64,000 nucleotides of DNA. Origin: Flavobacteriales bacterium (GTDB lineage Bacteria; Bacteroidota; Bacteroidia; Flavobacteriales_G; Salibacteraceae). The translations under genes and the position numbers were made by a program. The notes below the pieces were generated by a model that saw nothing but the letters and a program-made list of their open reading frames with translations, made no database searches and had not been told where the DNA came from. The stretch is from positions 1 to 64,000 of the forward strand of contig JAGQYO010000010.1 of assembly GCA_020435995.1 (NCBI GenBank). Reading direction: 5' to 3'. Shown piece by piece: positions 46,286-54,818 of this stretch. The stretch's first letter is position 1. Each line of letters begins with the position of its first letter.

Positions 46286-46912
46286 ATGAAAAAAATTAGT
46301 TTATGGATGGCGAGCGCCATTTTGAGTTTAGGAATTGTTTCTTGTGGTGGTGGTTCTGGTGAGTCTACCGATGGCCAGGATTCAGTAGCAGTTGAGTCTC
46401 CAGCAGTGGAAGAAACTACAGTAAATGTAAATCTTGAAACTTCTGTAGTAGGTTGGAAGGGTACCATGATGGGCATGTACAGTCACTCAGGTACGGTAAA
46501 GTTGACCAATGGTACTGTTACTATGGCGGGGAATGCTATTAGCGGTGGATCTTTTACAGTAGACTTAAGTACGATTGCTCCAACGGATTCGAACTATAGC
46601 AAGGACAATACAAAGGAAAAACTGGTTGGTCATTTGGGATCTCCTGATTTTTTTGACGTAGCTAACACACCTCTTGCTACATTTGAAATTACAGGTTCTG
46701 ACGAATCTGGAAACGTAATGGGAAATTTGACTGTAAGAGGAAAAACGAACCCAGAAACAGTTACAGGAGTTATGTTTGACGAAGCTACTGGAACCATAAC
46801 TGGAACATTGGTTTTCAACCGTCAGAATTATGGAGTTGCATATAAATCAACTATGAAAGACATGGTGCTTTCGGATGATATTGAATTGAAAATTACTTTG
46901 GTAAAAGCATAA
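46286..46912 (+). CDS. YceI-family lipoprotein
   Basis: About 208 residues with a lipoprotein signal ending ILSLGIVSCGGG and an acidic Ser/Glu-rich linker. The YceI lipocalin-like barrel follows (VVGWKGTMMGMYSHSGTVKLTNG ... GSFTVDLSTI ... HLGSPDFFDVANTPLATFEIT ... VRGKTNPE). YceI proteins bind polyisoprenoids or similar amphiphiles in the periplasm. The usual opening in W-x-V-D... has changed to TSVVGWKG, as in Bacteroidota members. A terminator follows, so it is monocistronic. Confidence 0.92.
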   Translation: MKKISLWMASAILSLGIVSCGGGSGESTDGQDSVAVESPAVEETTVNVNLETSVVGWKGTMMGMYSHSGTVKLTNGTVTMAGNAISGGSFTVDLSTIAPTDSNYSKDNTKEKLVGHLGSPDFFDVANTPLATFEITGSDESGNVMGNLTVRGKTNPETVTGVMFDEATGTITGTLVFNRQNYGVAYKSTMKDMVLSDDIELKITLVKA

Positions 46913-46936
46913 TACGCCAATTTATAAGAATTTAAG

Positions 46937-46970
46937 ACCCGTTGTGAAGAGATTCGCAACGGGTTTTTTT
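46937..46970 (+). terminator. Rho-independent terminator after the YceI gene
   Basis: An 8-base stem ACCCGTTG / CAACGGGT with a 12-base loop and a run of seven T. Confidence 0.85.
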
Positions 46971-47091
46971 GTGCCCTTATCGTTCATTCTTCTTTAGTAT
47001 CGGGCCTTTCGGAGTGGTATAGGTATTTTTTTTGTGATGATAGTATTACTATGAAATATTTATATTTTGGTGCCCAATAAAAAAAGAAAAT

Positions 47092-47718
47092 ATGGATTTT
47101 AATAAGGTATTTGAAAACAACGAAAATTGGATTGCTGAAAAAATAAGGACCAATCCTGACTATTTTAAAGACATGAATAAGGGCCAAAGCCCTTCATTGT
47201 TGTATATCGGATGCTCAGATAGCAGGGTAAGTGCTGAAGAATTAATGGGCCTTGAGCCAGGTGAGGCTTTTGTACATCGAAATATTGCCAACATGGTTAT
47301 CAGCATTGATTTGAATGTAATGTCTGTGGTGAATTATGCCATCAATCATTTAAAGGTAAATCATATAGTTATTTGTGGTCATTACCAATGTGGGGGTGTA
47401 AAGGCCGCCATGCAAGCGCAAGACTTGGGAATTTTAAATCCTTGGTTGCGAAACATTCGTGACGTGTACCGACTTCACCGAGATGAATTGAACCAGATTA
47501 AGGATGAGCAATTGCGATATGACCGTTTGGTGGAATTAAACGTTCAGGAGCAGTGTATTAATATTATAAAAACCGCAGCCTTTCAGGAGGCGTTTATCGA
47601 AAGAGGAATTCAAATTCACGGATGGGTATTTGAGATTAAATCGGGAAAACTGATAGATCTCAAAATCGATTTTGTGAAACACCTAAAGGATATTCAAGAA
47701 ATCTACAAATTGATGTAA
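47092..47718 (+). CDS. Beta-class carbonic anhydrase
   Basis: This 208-residue enzyme has zinc ligands C41, H97 and C100 and the catalytic D43-R45 dyad: YIGCSDSRVS, then VICGHYQCGGVKAAM. It interconverts CO2 and bicarbonate in the cytoplasm. No signal peptide is present. It converges on the SulP transporter, and with DabA/DabB beyond it forms an inorganic-carbon locus: transporters bring in bicarbonate or CO2 and this enzyme equilibrates them. It shares a bidirectional terminator with the SulP gene. Confidence 0.95.
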   Translation: MDFNKVFENNENWIAEKIRTNPDYFKDMNKGQSPSLLYIGCSDSRVSAEELMGLEPGEAFVHRNIANMVISIDLNVMSVVNYAINHLKVNHIVICGHYQCGGVKAAMQAQDLGILNPWLRNIRDVYRLHRDELNQIKDEQLRYDRLVELNVQEQCINIIKTAAFQEAFIERGIQIHGWVFEIKSGKLIDLKIDFVKHLKDIQEIYKLM

Positions 47719-47744
47719 AAAAAAGGGGCCTAGGCCCCTTTTTT
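47717..47744. terminator. Bidirectional terminator between carbonic anhydrase and SulP genes
   Basis: The perfect palindrome GGGGCCTAGGCCCC (47725-47738) is flanked by eight A on the left and six T on the right, so it serves both converging genes. It overlaps the carbonic anhydrase stop and the SulP stop. Confidence 0.9.
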
Positions 47745-49917
47745 ATTTCAATAGATCTATCATTTCTTTTGCTCTTATTTGTAGGGTCTCGAGATCCTTC
47801 ACTGAAAGTAAATCGAGGCCTTGGTGTAAGGCCATACTTTTTCCATTGCTTGTCAATAACAAATCGGGGTTGTTTTCAAAAAACGACAGCAATTCAGGCT
47901 TGAAAAAAGCCCTAATTTCTTCTTCATTTTCTTCGCCAACGAGCGAATAGTTTTTTGAAAACTTAGGGTGGCTTTCAAAATCGATATCATGACCGTGCAG
48001 TTTGTCCTGCATTCTTTCCACAAAGGTTTCCTTTTGCATATAAAACATGGGTAGTTTATCAAACCCTGAGATTCTCACTACAGTTACGGAATAATGATGA
48101 GCCGACAACATAGCGCCTTCTGTGATGCTTAAATCTGCCGATTGAATAATCATGGATTTGTAATTGAAAGTGACAATATTTTCAGCCTTAAGTAATTTAA
48201 CCAATGTAGAAACTGACTTGAATTTCCACGCGTCTAAATCCAAATCCAAGTTGGTGTATTGGAAGTTGTGATTTAGTGCGAAATCGAACAACTTCCGTTG
48301 GCGTTTATTAATGTGTTTGCTTCTCATTCCTTTTTTACTCGCAATGTCACGAGCCGCCAATGGATGGTCTGATACAGGATTCAACTGTTCAATATTGATA
48401 ATGTGAAGCTCTTTGCCATTCTTTTCCAATTCCTTTGCAAATTCTTCTAAATGCTCCATTGCGGTGTGGTCAACATGTTTTACATGGGCAAAATCCAAAT
48501 TGACAACACGTGCTTTTTTTGCCGCTTCTTCTAGCTTTTTCTTGAATGGTAAGTAGTTTGAAAATACCAGCGACATATATAGCCTAATTGTAGCTTCGTC
48601 TCCATCGTGTTCTACTTTGCTAAAACACTTTACCAACGAAATGGGCTTAATACCTTTATATATGAGCAGGGCGTATTTAAAAAGAATTCCAATTGCGATT
48701 CCGACAATTAGGTCAGTTGCCAAAACGGCAATAATTGTCACTACAAAGATTTCTAGCTCCATTAACCCAATTTTAAACATGTGTGTAAACTCTCGAGGAG
48801 ATGCCAATCTAAAACCTGTAAAAACGAGCATTGCGGCTAATGCGCTCACGGGGATCATTTCGATAAGTACTGTGGCCGCCAACAAAAACAACAACAGAAA
48901 GAGGCCGTGAAAAAAATTCGACCATGTGGTTTTTGCACCATTCGAAACATTGGCAGACGACCTCACTATCTCAGATATCATAGGCAGGCCACCTATACTT
49001 GCGGCAGCTGATGACCCAAGGCCCATAGATATAAGATCCTTATTTAAGTTGGATTTTCTTTGAAATGGATCGAGACTATCTACAGCCTTAGCACTCAGAA
49101 GTGTTTCGATGGATGAAACCAAGGCGAAACCTATTACAGCCTTCCAAAATACGAGTTCAAAAAACTTGGCAAAGCTGGGGAATTCTATACCGCCTTCGCC
49201 AAGAATGTTGTGTGGTAGCGTTACTAATGAGACACTGGTGTCGTTTATAAAATAAGCCAAAGGAACAGTAATTAGAAGCACCCACATAGGACTTGGAATA
49301 AGTTTTATCCATGTGATTTTGATTTTTGGAAAAAGAACAAGTATCAAAATGGAAACGCCACCTATTGCACCAGCCATTGGGTTTAAATGGGTAAAAGCAT
49401 GTGGTATTTCCAATGCAACTTCGAGTATTTCTCCTTTTGGTGATTTTACACCTAGTAGCGGAAAAATTTGTTTAATGATAATGATAACACCAATGGCGGC
49501 CAACATACCATGAACTGCCGCCGAAGGAAAAAAATCACCAATTTTTCCAATTTTAAGTAGGCCAAAAATGGCCATAATTACTCCCGCCACCACTATGGCT
49601 CCTAATGTGCTGGTATATCCGGCATATCCCGATTCTGGACCTGCTCCTCCCATGGTTTCCATGGCATGAAGCGTAATCACTATTAATCCTGCGGCGGGAC
49701 CACTAATGGTGACGAAAGTGCCAGCAATTCGGGAGGCCAACATTCCACCAATAATGGCCGTGATGAGTCCAGCCAATGGCGGAACTCCTGAGGCAATTGC
49801 AATTCCCAGACAAAGAGGTAGGGCGATAAGTGATACTGTAAATCCAGCAAGAATGTCATTTTTAAAATGAGTTTTTAGTCCTGCAAGACCTTCTTTTGGT
49901 AATTCTAATGTTTTCAT
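47743..49917 (-). CDS. SulP-family anion transporter with STAS and an extra C-terminal domain
   Basis: This 724-residue protein has a SulP membrane region of about 10-14 helices, opening FKNDILAGFTVSLIALPLCLGIAIASGVPPLAGLITAI and including GLGSSAAASIGGLPMISEI. A STAS domain at about 430-540 (VVNLDFAHVKHVDHTAMEHLEEF) follows. About 180 further residues after STAS (INKRQRKLF onward) are unrecognised. SulP proteins carry sulfate, bicarbonate or other anions with sodium or protons. Placement between carbonic anhydrase and DabA/DabB favours bicarbonate, as in BicA. It lies 37 bases after dabB on the same strand, so it is probably the last gene of the operon. Confidence 0.9.
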   Translation of the reverse strand: MKTLELPKEGLAGLKTHFKNDILAGFTVSLIALPLCLGIAIASGVPPLAGLITAIIGGMLASRIAGTFVTISGPAAGLIVITLHAMETMGGAGPESGYAGYTSTLGAIVVAGVIMAIFGLLKIGKIGDFFPSAAVHGMLAAIGVIIIIKQIFPLLGVKSPKGEILEVALEIPHAFTHLNPMAGAIGGVSILILVLFPKIKITWIKLIPSPMWVLLITVPLAYFINDTSVSLVTLPHNILGEGGIEFPSFAKFFELVFWKAVIGFALVSSIETLLSAKAVDSLDPFQRKSNLNKDLISMGLGSSAAASIGGLPMISEIVRSSANVSNGAKTTWSNFFHGLFLLLFLLAATVLIEMIPVSALAAMLVFTGFRLASPREFTHMFKIGLMELEIFVVTIIAVLATDLIVGIAIGILFKYALLIYKGIKPISLVKCFSKVEHDGDEATIRLYMSLVFSNYLPFKKKLEEAAKKARVVNLDFAHVKHVDHTAMEHLEEFAKELEKNGKELHIINIEQLNPVSDHPLAARDIASKKGMRSKHINKRQRKLFDFALNHNFQYTNLDLDLDAWKFKSVSTLVKLLKAENIVTFNYKSMIIQSADLSITEGAMLSAHHYSVTVVRISGFDKLPMFYMQKETFVERMQDKLHGHDIDFESHPKFSKNYSLVGEENEEEIRAFFKPELLSFFENNPDLLLTSNGKSMALHQGLDLLSVKDLETLQIRAKEMIDLLK

Positions 49918-49954
49918 TTTATTTGAAATGTTTGTGGTAAATGAATTGTAAATG

Positions 49955-51814
49955 TTAAGCTGAGCGATGGCTCACTGAATGATAAGATTTGACATGTGGC
50001 CCCATAAATAACCTTGCATAAATCCGAATAATCGATAAGCCACTGAGTATAAAACTTACCGAAAGGATACATACTAAGACGAGCTGATCTTGATGGATGT
50101 GGCTGAATATTAAATCAACACCCAAGAAGGTAAAAGTGATGGGGAAACCACTCATACTCAAACATGCCAACAAGAAGAGAAAGGCCAAGCCTGGGTACTC
50201 ATACACGTGTCCGTAGAAGCTATTTAAATCAACTGACGGCTCTTTTTTAATCAAATTGTTGATGACCAAAATACCCAAAACAGTGGCGATAGAAATCCCG
50301 GATAAATAAAGCGCAACATGCTCAAAGCCAAAGCGTTCATTCAGTGAAATGGCCATCGCAATCCACGCATGGTTTGATGCGATGAGAAGCCAGCTACGTC
50401 GAATATGGATTCGTTCTACAAAGCTTTTGAGAACAAGAATTAACCCTATGAAGCTAAAAATATAGGGCAACAAAACTTGCGTTTCATGAGAGAATAAGGC
50501 GGAATTGGAGTAGGCAAAACAACCCAATGCAAAAAGAGCAAGGAGAATTCCAAGAAGTAATTTATTCGGAATTATGTTGAGTTTTTTACCCGTCGTTTTA
50601 AATGGCTTCCAGAGGTAGTGGAAAAGATAGCTATCCAAATTCCATTCTTTTAGACTCAATACATATAGACTATTTGCCCATTTACTGCGCTTTACATCGG
50701 TTTTTGAAATTTTAGGATTGAAAAATTGCTCTCGAATTAAGAAAGTTACAACTGAAGGAGAAACGAGTAATTGATAAGTTCTCAAAAATGCGTTACCTGC
50801 AAAATGTAGAAGTGCCAACCATTCCAGTCCCAAAGCAATTTCAATGAAAATAATTCCAATTTGAGCAACTGAGCTGTAGGCAATTTGAGATTTTATGGAG
50901 GATTGCACTTTTGAAGCTCTTGATGCCATAAAAGCCGTAAGCAATCCCATGGCGATGATAAATACCCTTACCAAAATTTGACTTTCCCAAAGCGGGTAGG
51001 TACGCAAGAGTACAAATACCCCAATATGGACCGATAGTGAACTATAAAATATGGCAGACGAAGGAGTGGGTCCTTCCATTGCCCTTGGGAGCCAAGATGA
51101 AAATGGAAACTGGGCCGACTTTACGGTCGCTGCAATAAAAATGGTAATCGCCACGAAAAGCGCTTCAAAGCTGTGTTGGTGAACAGTTTCATATACTACT
51201 TCTGCATTGGCCAATTCAGAGAAAGTGATGTTGTGATGCCAAATATGATGGCTCATCCACATTGCCAGAATCATAGCCATATCGCCAATCCTATAGACAG
51301 AAAATACTTTGAAAGCATTTTTTACTGGAAGATATCGATCGCGATAATATGCGATGAGAAGGAATGAGGAAATTCCCAACACTTCCCATCCCATAAATAG
51401 GGTTTCGAAGTTCCCCGAAAAAATAGTGATGTTATACCCCAAATAGAAGAATAAAATGGTGTTATAAAACCTTTTAAAACCTTCTTCTCTGTGTAAATAG
51501 AAGCGGCTATAATTGGCGATAAGAAAGGTCAACAAGGCGCCCATAAGTAAAAACACTATCGAAATATTGTCACAGAAAAAATCTATGAAAAATTCATAGT
51601 GATCCGACTTGTAAAGCGTAAACTTTTTGATATTGACATTCGGCATTCCAGCAAAACACCAAAACACAGTAAAGCTTAACGCAAGTAGCAGTTGAATCCC
51701 ACTGGTGTAGAACGCTACCTTAGAGATTAGGCTTTCGTTTTGTTTGGGAATAATAACGCTTATCACAAATCCCACTAAGGGAATTATGATGAATAATGAT
51801 AAAATAGAGGTCAT
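49955..51814 (-). CDS. dabB: DabB-like proton-conducting membrane subunit (NuoL/NADH-quinone oxidoreductase family)
   Basis: This 619-residue antiporter-like protein has about 14-16 membrane helices and conserved charged positions in helices: FMGWEVLGISSFLLI with the Glu of the proton channel, and VKSAQFPFSSWLPRAMEGPTPSSA with the Lys and the family signature. It ends three bases before dabA would begin (genes in order dabA, dabB). DabB conducts cations to energise DabA-catalysed CO2 hydration. No other complex I genes are present, which separates it from nuoL. Confidence 0.9.
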   Translation of the reverse strand: MTSILSLFIIIPLVGFVISVIIPKQNESLISKVAFYTSGIQLLLALSFTVFWCFAGMPNVNIKKFTLYKSDHYEFFIDFFCDNISIVFLLMGALLTFLIANYSRFYLHREEGFKRFYNTILFFYLGYNITIFSGNFETLFMGWEVLGISSFLLIAYYRDRYLPVKNAFKVFSVYRIGDMAMILAMWMSHHIWHHNITFSELANAEVVYETVHQHSFEALFVAITIFIAATVKSAQFPFSSWLPRAMEGPTPSSAIFYSSLSVHIGVFVLLRTYPLWESQILVRVFIIAMGLLTAFMASRASKVQSSIKSQIAYSSVAQIGIIFIEIALGLEWLALLHFAGNAFLRTYQLLVSPSVVTFLIREQFFNPKISKTDVKRSKWANSLYVLSLKEWNLDSYLFHYLWKPFKTTGKKLNIIPNKLLLGILLALFALGCFAYSNSALFSHETQVLLPYIFSFIGLILVLKSFVERIHIRRSWLLIASNHAWIAMAISLNERFGFEHVALYLSGISIATVLGILVINNLIKKEPSVDLNSFYGHVYEYPGLAFLFLLACLSMSGFPITFTFLGVDLIFSHIHQDQLVLVCILSVSFILSGLSIIRIYARLFMGPHVKSYHSVSHRSA

Positions 51815-51817
51815 GTT

Positions 51818-54310
51818 TTAATGAAGTTTAAAAACTGGTAAATCTTGATCTGTGCTTTCAATAAGCTTACTTAGGTCCTTTATAACGGGAATCTCAGTAG
51901 TGAGTGTTTTATATGGAAAAAATCGTCCATCCCTGAATACCTCAATTTCATTTGTTTCTGGATTTATGGCAGCTAGAATAACCCACTCGTTTTTAAACCA
52001 TTCGTAGGTATGCTCGTTGTTTTGAATCACTTTGAGAACCACTTCTGGAAAATGTTCAATAATCATCAGAAGACGCAAAGGATTATGGGCTTCAATCATT
52101 TGCAAGGGAAGTCCTGGCCTTAAATCCCCTTCAAAACCATTAGCAACTCCAATTAACCCCATTACGTTGTGAGGCAATTTAGAACCTGCACCTAGTTTTT
52201 CGTTATCAACCCTTGAGAAATAATACTCTAAGTTGATACCCCCACATACAGGACCCGCGGCGTTTACAATTCCTATAAGGAATTGGCCATCTCGATCTAT
52301 TTCGTAGTTATAAGAATTGAGAAATGCCCTCCGATCCAAAAACAAATTTTGGTTCAAGCCATTCCTTCCAATAATACACAAGGTGTTGGTAGCATGATTC
52401 AATTCAGGCCGGGGTTCAAATAGAGAAACCGAGCGTTCTTTTATTTTTTTATGGATTTTTTTCGCCGACTTAGAGGTGTTGATCGTAGCAAATCTCCTTG
52501 ACCTTTCTTTTGCATTGTTTTTAAGCGCACGTTCAAATTTCACAACGTTCAAATTGTGAAGTTTTTCATTTTCTGGTGAGAGTGCTCCTACATCGTAAAA
52601 CATAAACTCATCACGAGTGGTGTCGTGCAGTCCTCCAATGAATTCTGTATCCTTAGGAATGATTAATCCCCGAAGTGCCAACTGTTCCCTCACCTCGGGA
52701 TGATTGGCCATTGTACAAAACGAACGTGAGTTAACAGAACCAGGCCTACCCGAACACGCACCACAATCGTAAGCAGCGTAATGTGTATTGTTTGTGCTAC
52801 TGGCGCCATGGCCAAATATGTAAACCAAGGGAGCAAAATTTTCTTGCAAACCACAACTTCGCAACACGGCCTCTACGCGGTCAGTCATTTCTTTTAGGTT
52901 GTATCCTACTTGTAAATGATCGATTTTGTGATTTGGACTTCTGTTCTCAACCGTAAGCGAAGAATAACGGTTCATGTGCTCAAATGAGTGTGAAGTAATG
53001 TTGCTTAATCTAGGCCTAAGGATGCTAAACATTAAACTAATAGCCGACCAAAAACCTATGGTTTGTGTAATAATCCATCCCTTGAAAAAGGACTGTACAG
53101 GTTTTATATAACTGTATTGATGTTTGTGATGGCTTTCTATGCCAACTTCTCGAATGAGATATTTAGGTTGAACAGGCACAGGGCAAATTTTTGTATAGAA
53201 CGATCCTTTAAGTGGTTGGTAAAACGCATCAATACCGTAGTGTCCCGGAGTACTATAAGTTTGGGCACGTGCATCTTCTTTTTCTATATATCTGCGTACG
53301 GAACATTCGCGGTCATCGATGCAGAAAAAAGCCTGAAATGATGGACGGGCAGGATTGGACGTTGGTGGGTCGTGTTGCTGTACCCCTGCCAAAACTTCAT
53401 CGTAGTAGGTCCATTCGTATGCCTCTTGCCAAATGGTGAGCACTTCATCCAACTCGGTAAATTCCTCATCTTTTAGGATATCTATTGGATCAAAATCGAC
53501 AATTGTGCCCAACGCTTGCCACGAATTTCCGAGGGCATGGTCGAGGTTGTCAATTTCCAACACAAGTTCTAAGAAAACGAGCTCTTTTAGTTGAATTGAC
53601 CTAGTATCCAATAAGGAATTGGGATGTAGTTCAATTTCTGAAATGAGTCCTGACCAGCCCGGATGTGAAAACTGTTGGTCAATGAGGTACTGCTCGAAGT
53701 ACCGCTCGTTGCCTACTAAAATTTCTAAAAGTGGCTTCATTCCTAGCTCAAAATTTTTAAGCAGCAAGCGAGCTCTTTTGGTTTTAAATAAACTCACATA
53801 AGTATTCTCTTCCAAATAGTCTATTGAGCTGATAAGGCTTCCATTGTGAATGGGAAATTTCACATCGGATATTCCTTGATCTAGATAGCTATTCAATATT
53901 CTGAAAAGATTGGTGTGCACTACTGAATCAATGTCAAAATGATATTTTGATTTCCAAAGTGCGCGAATCTTACCTATTTTTCTTGGAATTTCTTCTGAAT
54001 AAATTTTATTTAAAACCTTATGTTTCCAATGGAGTAGCTCGGAGAGTTGATGCCTTTCGTAAATTCTTCTTTCAAGAATTTCTTCTTTTATTTTGCCTTT
54101 TTCGAATAGGGTTCTGTATTCGGATAAAGAAAGCGAAACCTTGTATCCAAAGGACTTGGATGCGTGACGAATGCCACGTTCAAATTTTTGCTCCTGAAAT
54201 GCGTGCAAAGTATTGTGATGCACAAAATCTTTTAAAGGAGCTTGTGAAGGAAGGTAGTGTTTCAATTTATGAATCACTACGTTCTCATCAAATGCTTGAG
54301 AAGTTGTCAT
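51818..54310 (-). CDS. dabA: DabA-like inorganic carbon transporter subunit (DUF2309)
   Basis: This 830-residue protein is a cytoplasmic, membrane-associated, carbonic anhydrase-like subunit. Zinc site residues are visible: C330 and D332 in FFCIDDRECS, H501 in FGHGASSTNN and C516 in YDCGACSGRPGS. The 15-residue spacing between His and second Cys equals that of characterised DabA. Near the start is HHNTLHAFQ. With DabB it captures CO2 and makes bicarbonate in one direction, driven by the membrane ion gradient. It is the second gene after a small secreted protein, followed by dabB and sulP on the same strand. Confidence 0.93.
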   Translation of the reverse strand: MTTSQAFDENVVIHKLKHYLPSQAPLKDFVHHNTLHAFQEQKFERGIRHASKSFGYKVSLSLSEYRTLFEKGKIKEEILERRIYERHQLSELLHWKHKVLNKIYSEEIPRKIGKIRALWKSKYHFDIDSVVHTNLFRILNSYLDQGISDVKFPIHNGSLISSIDYLEENTYVSLFKTKRARLLLKNFELGMKPLLEILVGNERYFEQYLIDQQFSHPGWSGLISEIELHPNSLLDTRSIQLKELVFLELVLEIDNLDHALGNSWQALGTIVDFDPIDILKDEEFTELDEVLTIWQEAYEWTYYDEVLAGVQQHDPPTSNPARPSFQAFFCIDDRECSVRRYIEKEDARAQTYSTPGHYGIDAFYQPLKGSFYTKICPVPVQPKYLIREVGIESHHKHQYSYIKPVQSFFKGWIITQTIGFWSAISLMFSILRPRLSNITSHSFEHMNRYSSLTVENRSPNHKIDHLQVGYNLKEMTDRVEAVLRSCGLQENFAPLVYIFGHGASSTNNTHYAAYDCGACSGRPGSVNSRSFCTMANHPEVREQLALRGLIIPKDTEFIGGLHDTTRDEFMFYDVGALSPENEKLHNLNVVKFERALKNNAKERSRRFATINTSKSAKKIHKKIKERSVSLFEPRPELNHATNTLCIIGRNGLNQNLFLDRRAFLNSYNYEIDRDGQFLIGIVNAAGPVCGGINLEYYFSRVDNEKLGAGSKLPHNVMGLIGVANGFEGDLRPGLPLQMIEAHNPLRLLMIIEHFPEVVLKVIQNNEHTYEWFKNEWVILAAINPETNEIEVFRDGRFFPYKTLTTEIPVIKDLSKLIESTDQDLPVFKLH

Positions 54311-54403
54311 GATAACAGGTGAATAGGGATCTGAATTACATCAGCATCCAGTTTTTAAAGTTTGTTTATCGATTGGAAATGAAAGGGTTAGCTACGCTAA
54401 ACT

Positions 54404-54715
54404 TTAATGGTAGAAAATATAGGTTTGATACAGTACGTAGAGTGGTTCTTTTTTGGTTACGAATAAATTGAGTGATAATTGCTTGACTGATGGGAAGTTC
54501 CTGAATGGAATTACCCAACTTACTTCCGTTTCGGACGGAAGTTGATAGAATTTGAAATCTTTTTCTTTGAGTTCATTATTCTCTCGGCATTCCTCCCCTC
54601 CCTCTACATCTTCAATTTTAACCTTTTCTTTGGTAAAAATGAGTTGCGTAATGTCTTCACTTAGATAGAGGCCTACCCAGAAGACAAGAAAAAACGAAAG
54701 TATTTTATGTTTCAC
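54404..54715 (-). CDS. Small secreted or membrane-anchored protein upstream of dabA
   Basis: This 103-residue protein has an N-terminal hydrophobic segment (ILSFFLVFWVGLYLS), then an acidic Glu/Lys-rich middle and an aromatic end. No family is recognised. An exact -7 box lies 18 bases upstream, and no terminator is visible in the 93 bases before dabA, so it may lead the dabA-dabB-sulP transcript. It could be an accessory factor of the transporter or an unrelated gene; the coding call rests on the signal-like start and the promoter. Confidence 0.5.
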   Translation of the reverse strand: MKHKILSFFLVFWVGLYLSEDITQLIFTKEKVKIEDVEGGEECRENNELKEKDFKFYQLPSETEVSWVIPFRNFPSVKQLSLNLFVTKKEPLYVLYQTYIFYH

Positions 54716-54733
54716 TTAGTTCAGAAACTATCG

Positions 54734-54741
54734 CAAAATTA
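54734..54741 (-). promoter_or_regulatory. -7 box ahead of the small protein and dab genes
   Basis: On the minus strand the sequence is TAATTTTG, an exact TAnnTTTG match, 18 bases before the ATG at 54715. No clear -33 element is seen. Confidence 0.45.
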
Positions 54742-54818
54742 GTTGAATTAATAAACGCGGATATTTTTATTAATAAAAATTTTTTTTGTTAAAACCCTAA
54801 AAAACAACCAATTAAACA

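Noticed and set aside
49955-51814. NADH dehydrogenase subunit L (nuoL)
   Set aside because: No other complex I genes are nearby and it directly follows dabA, so DabB fits better.
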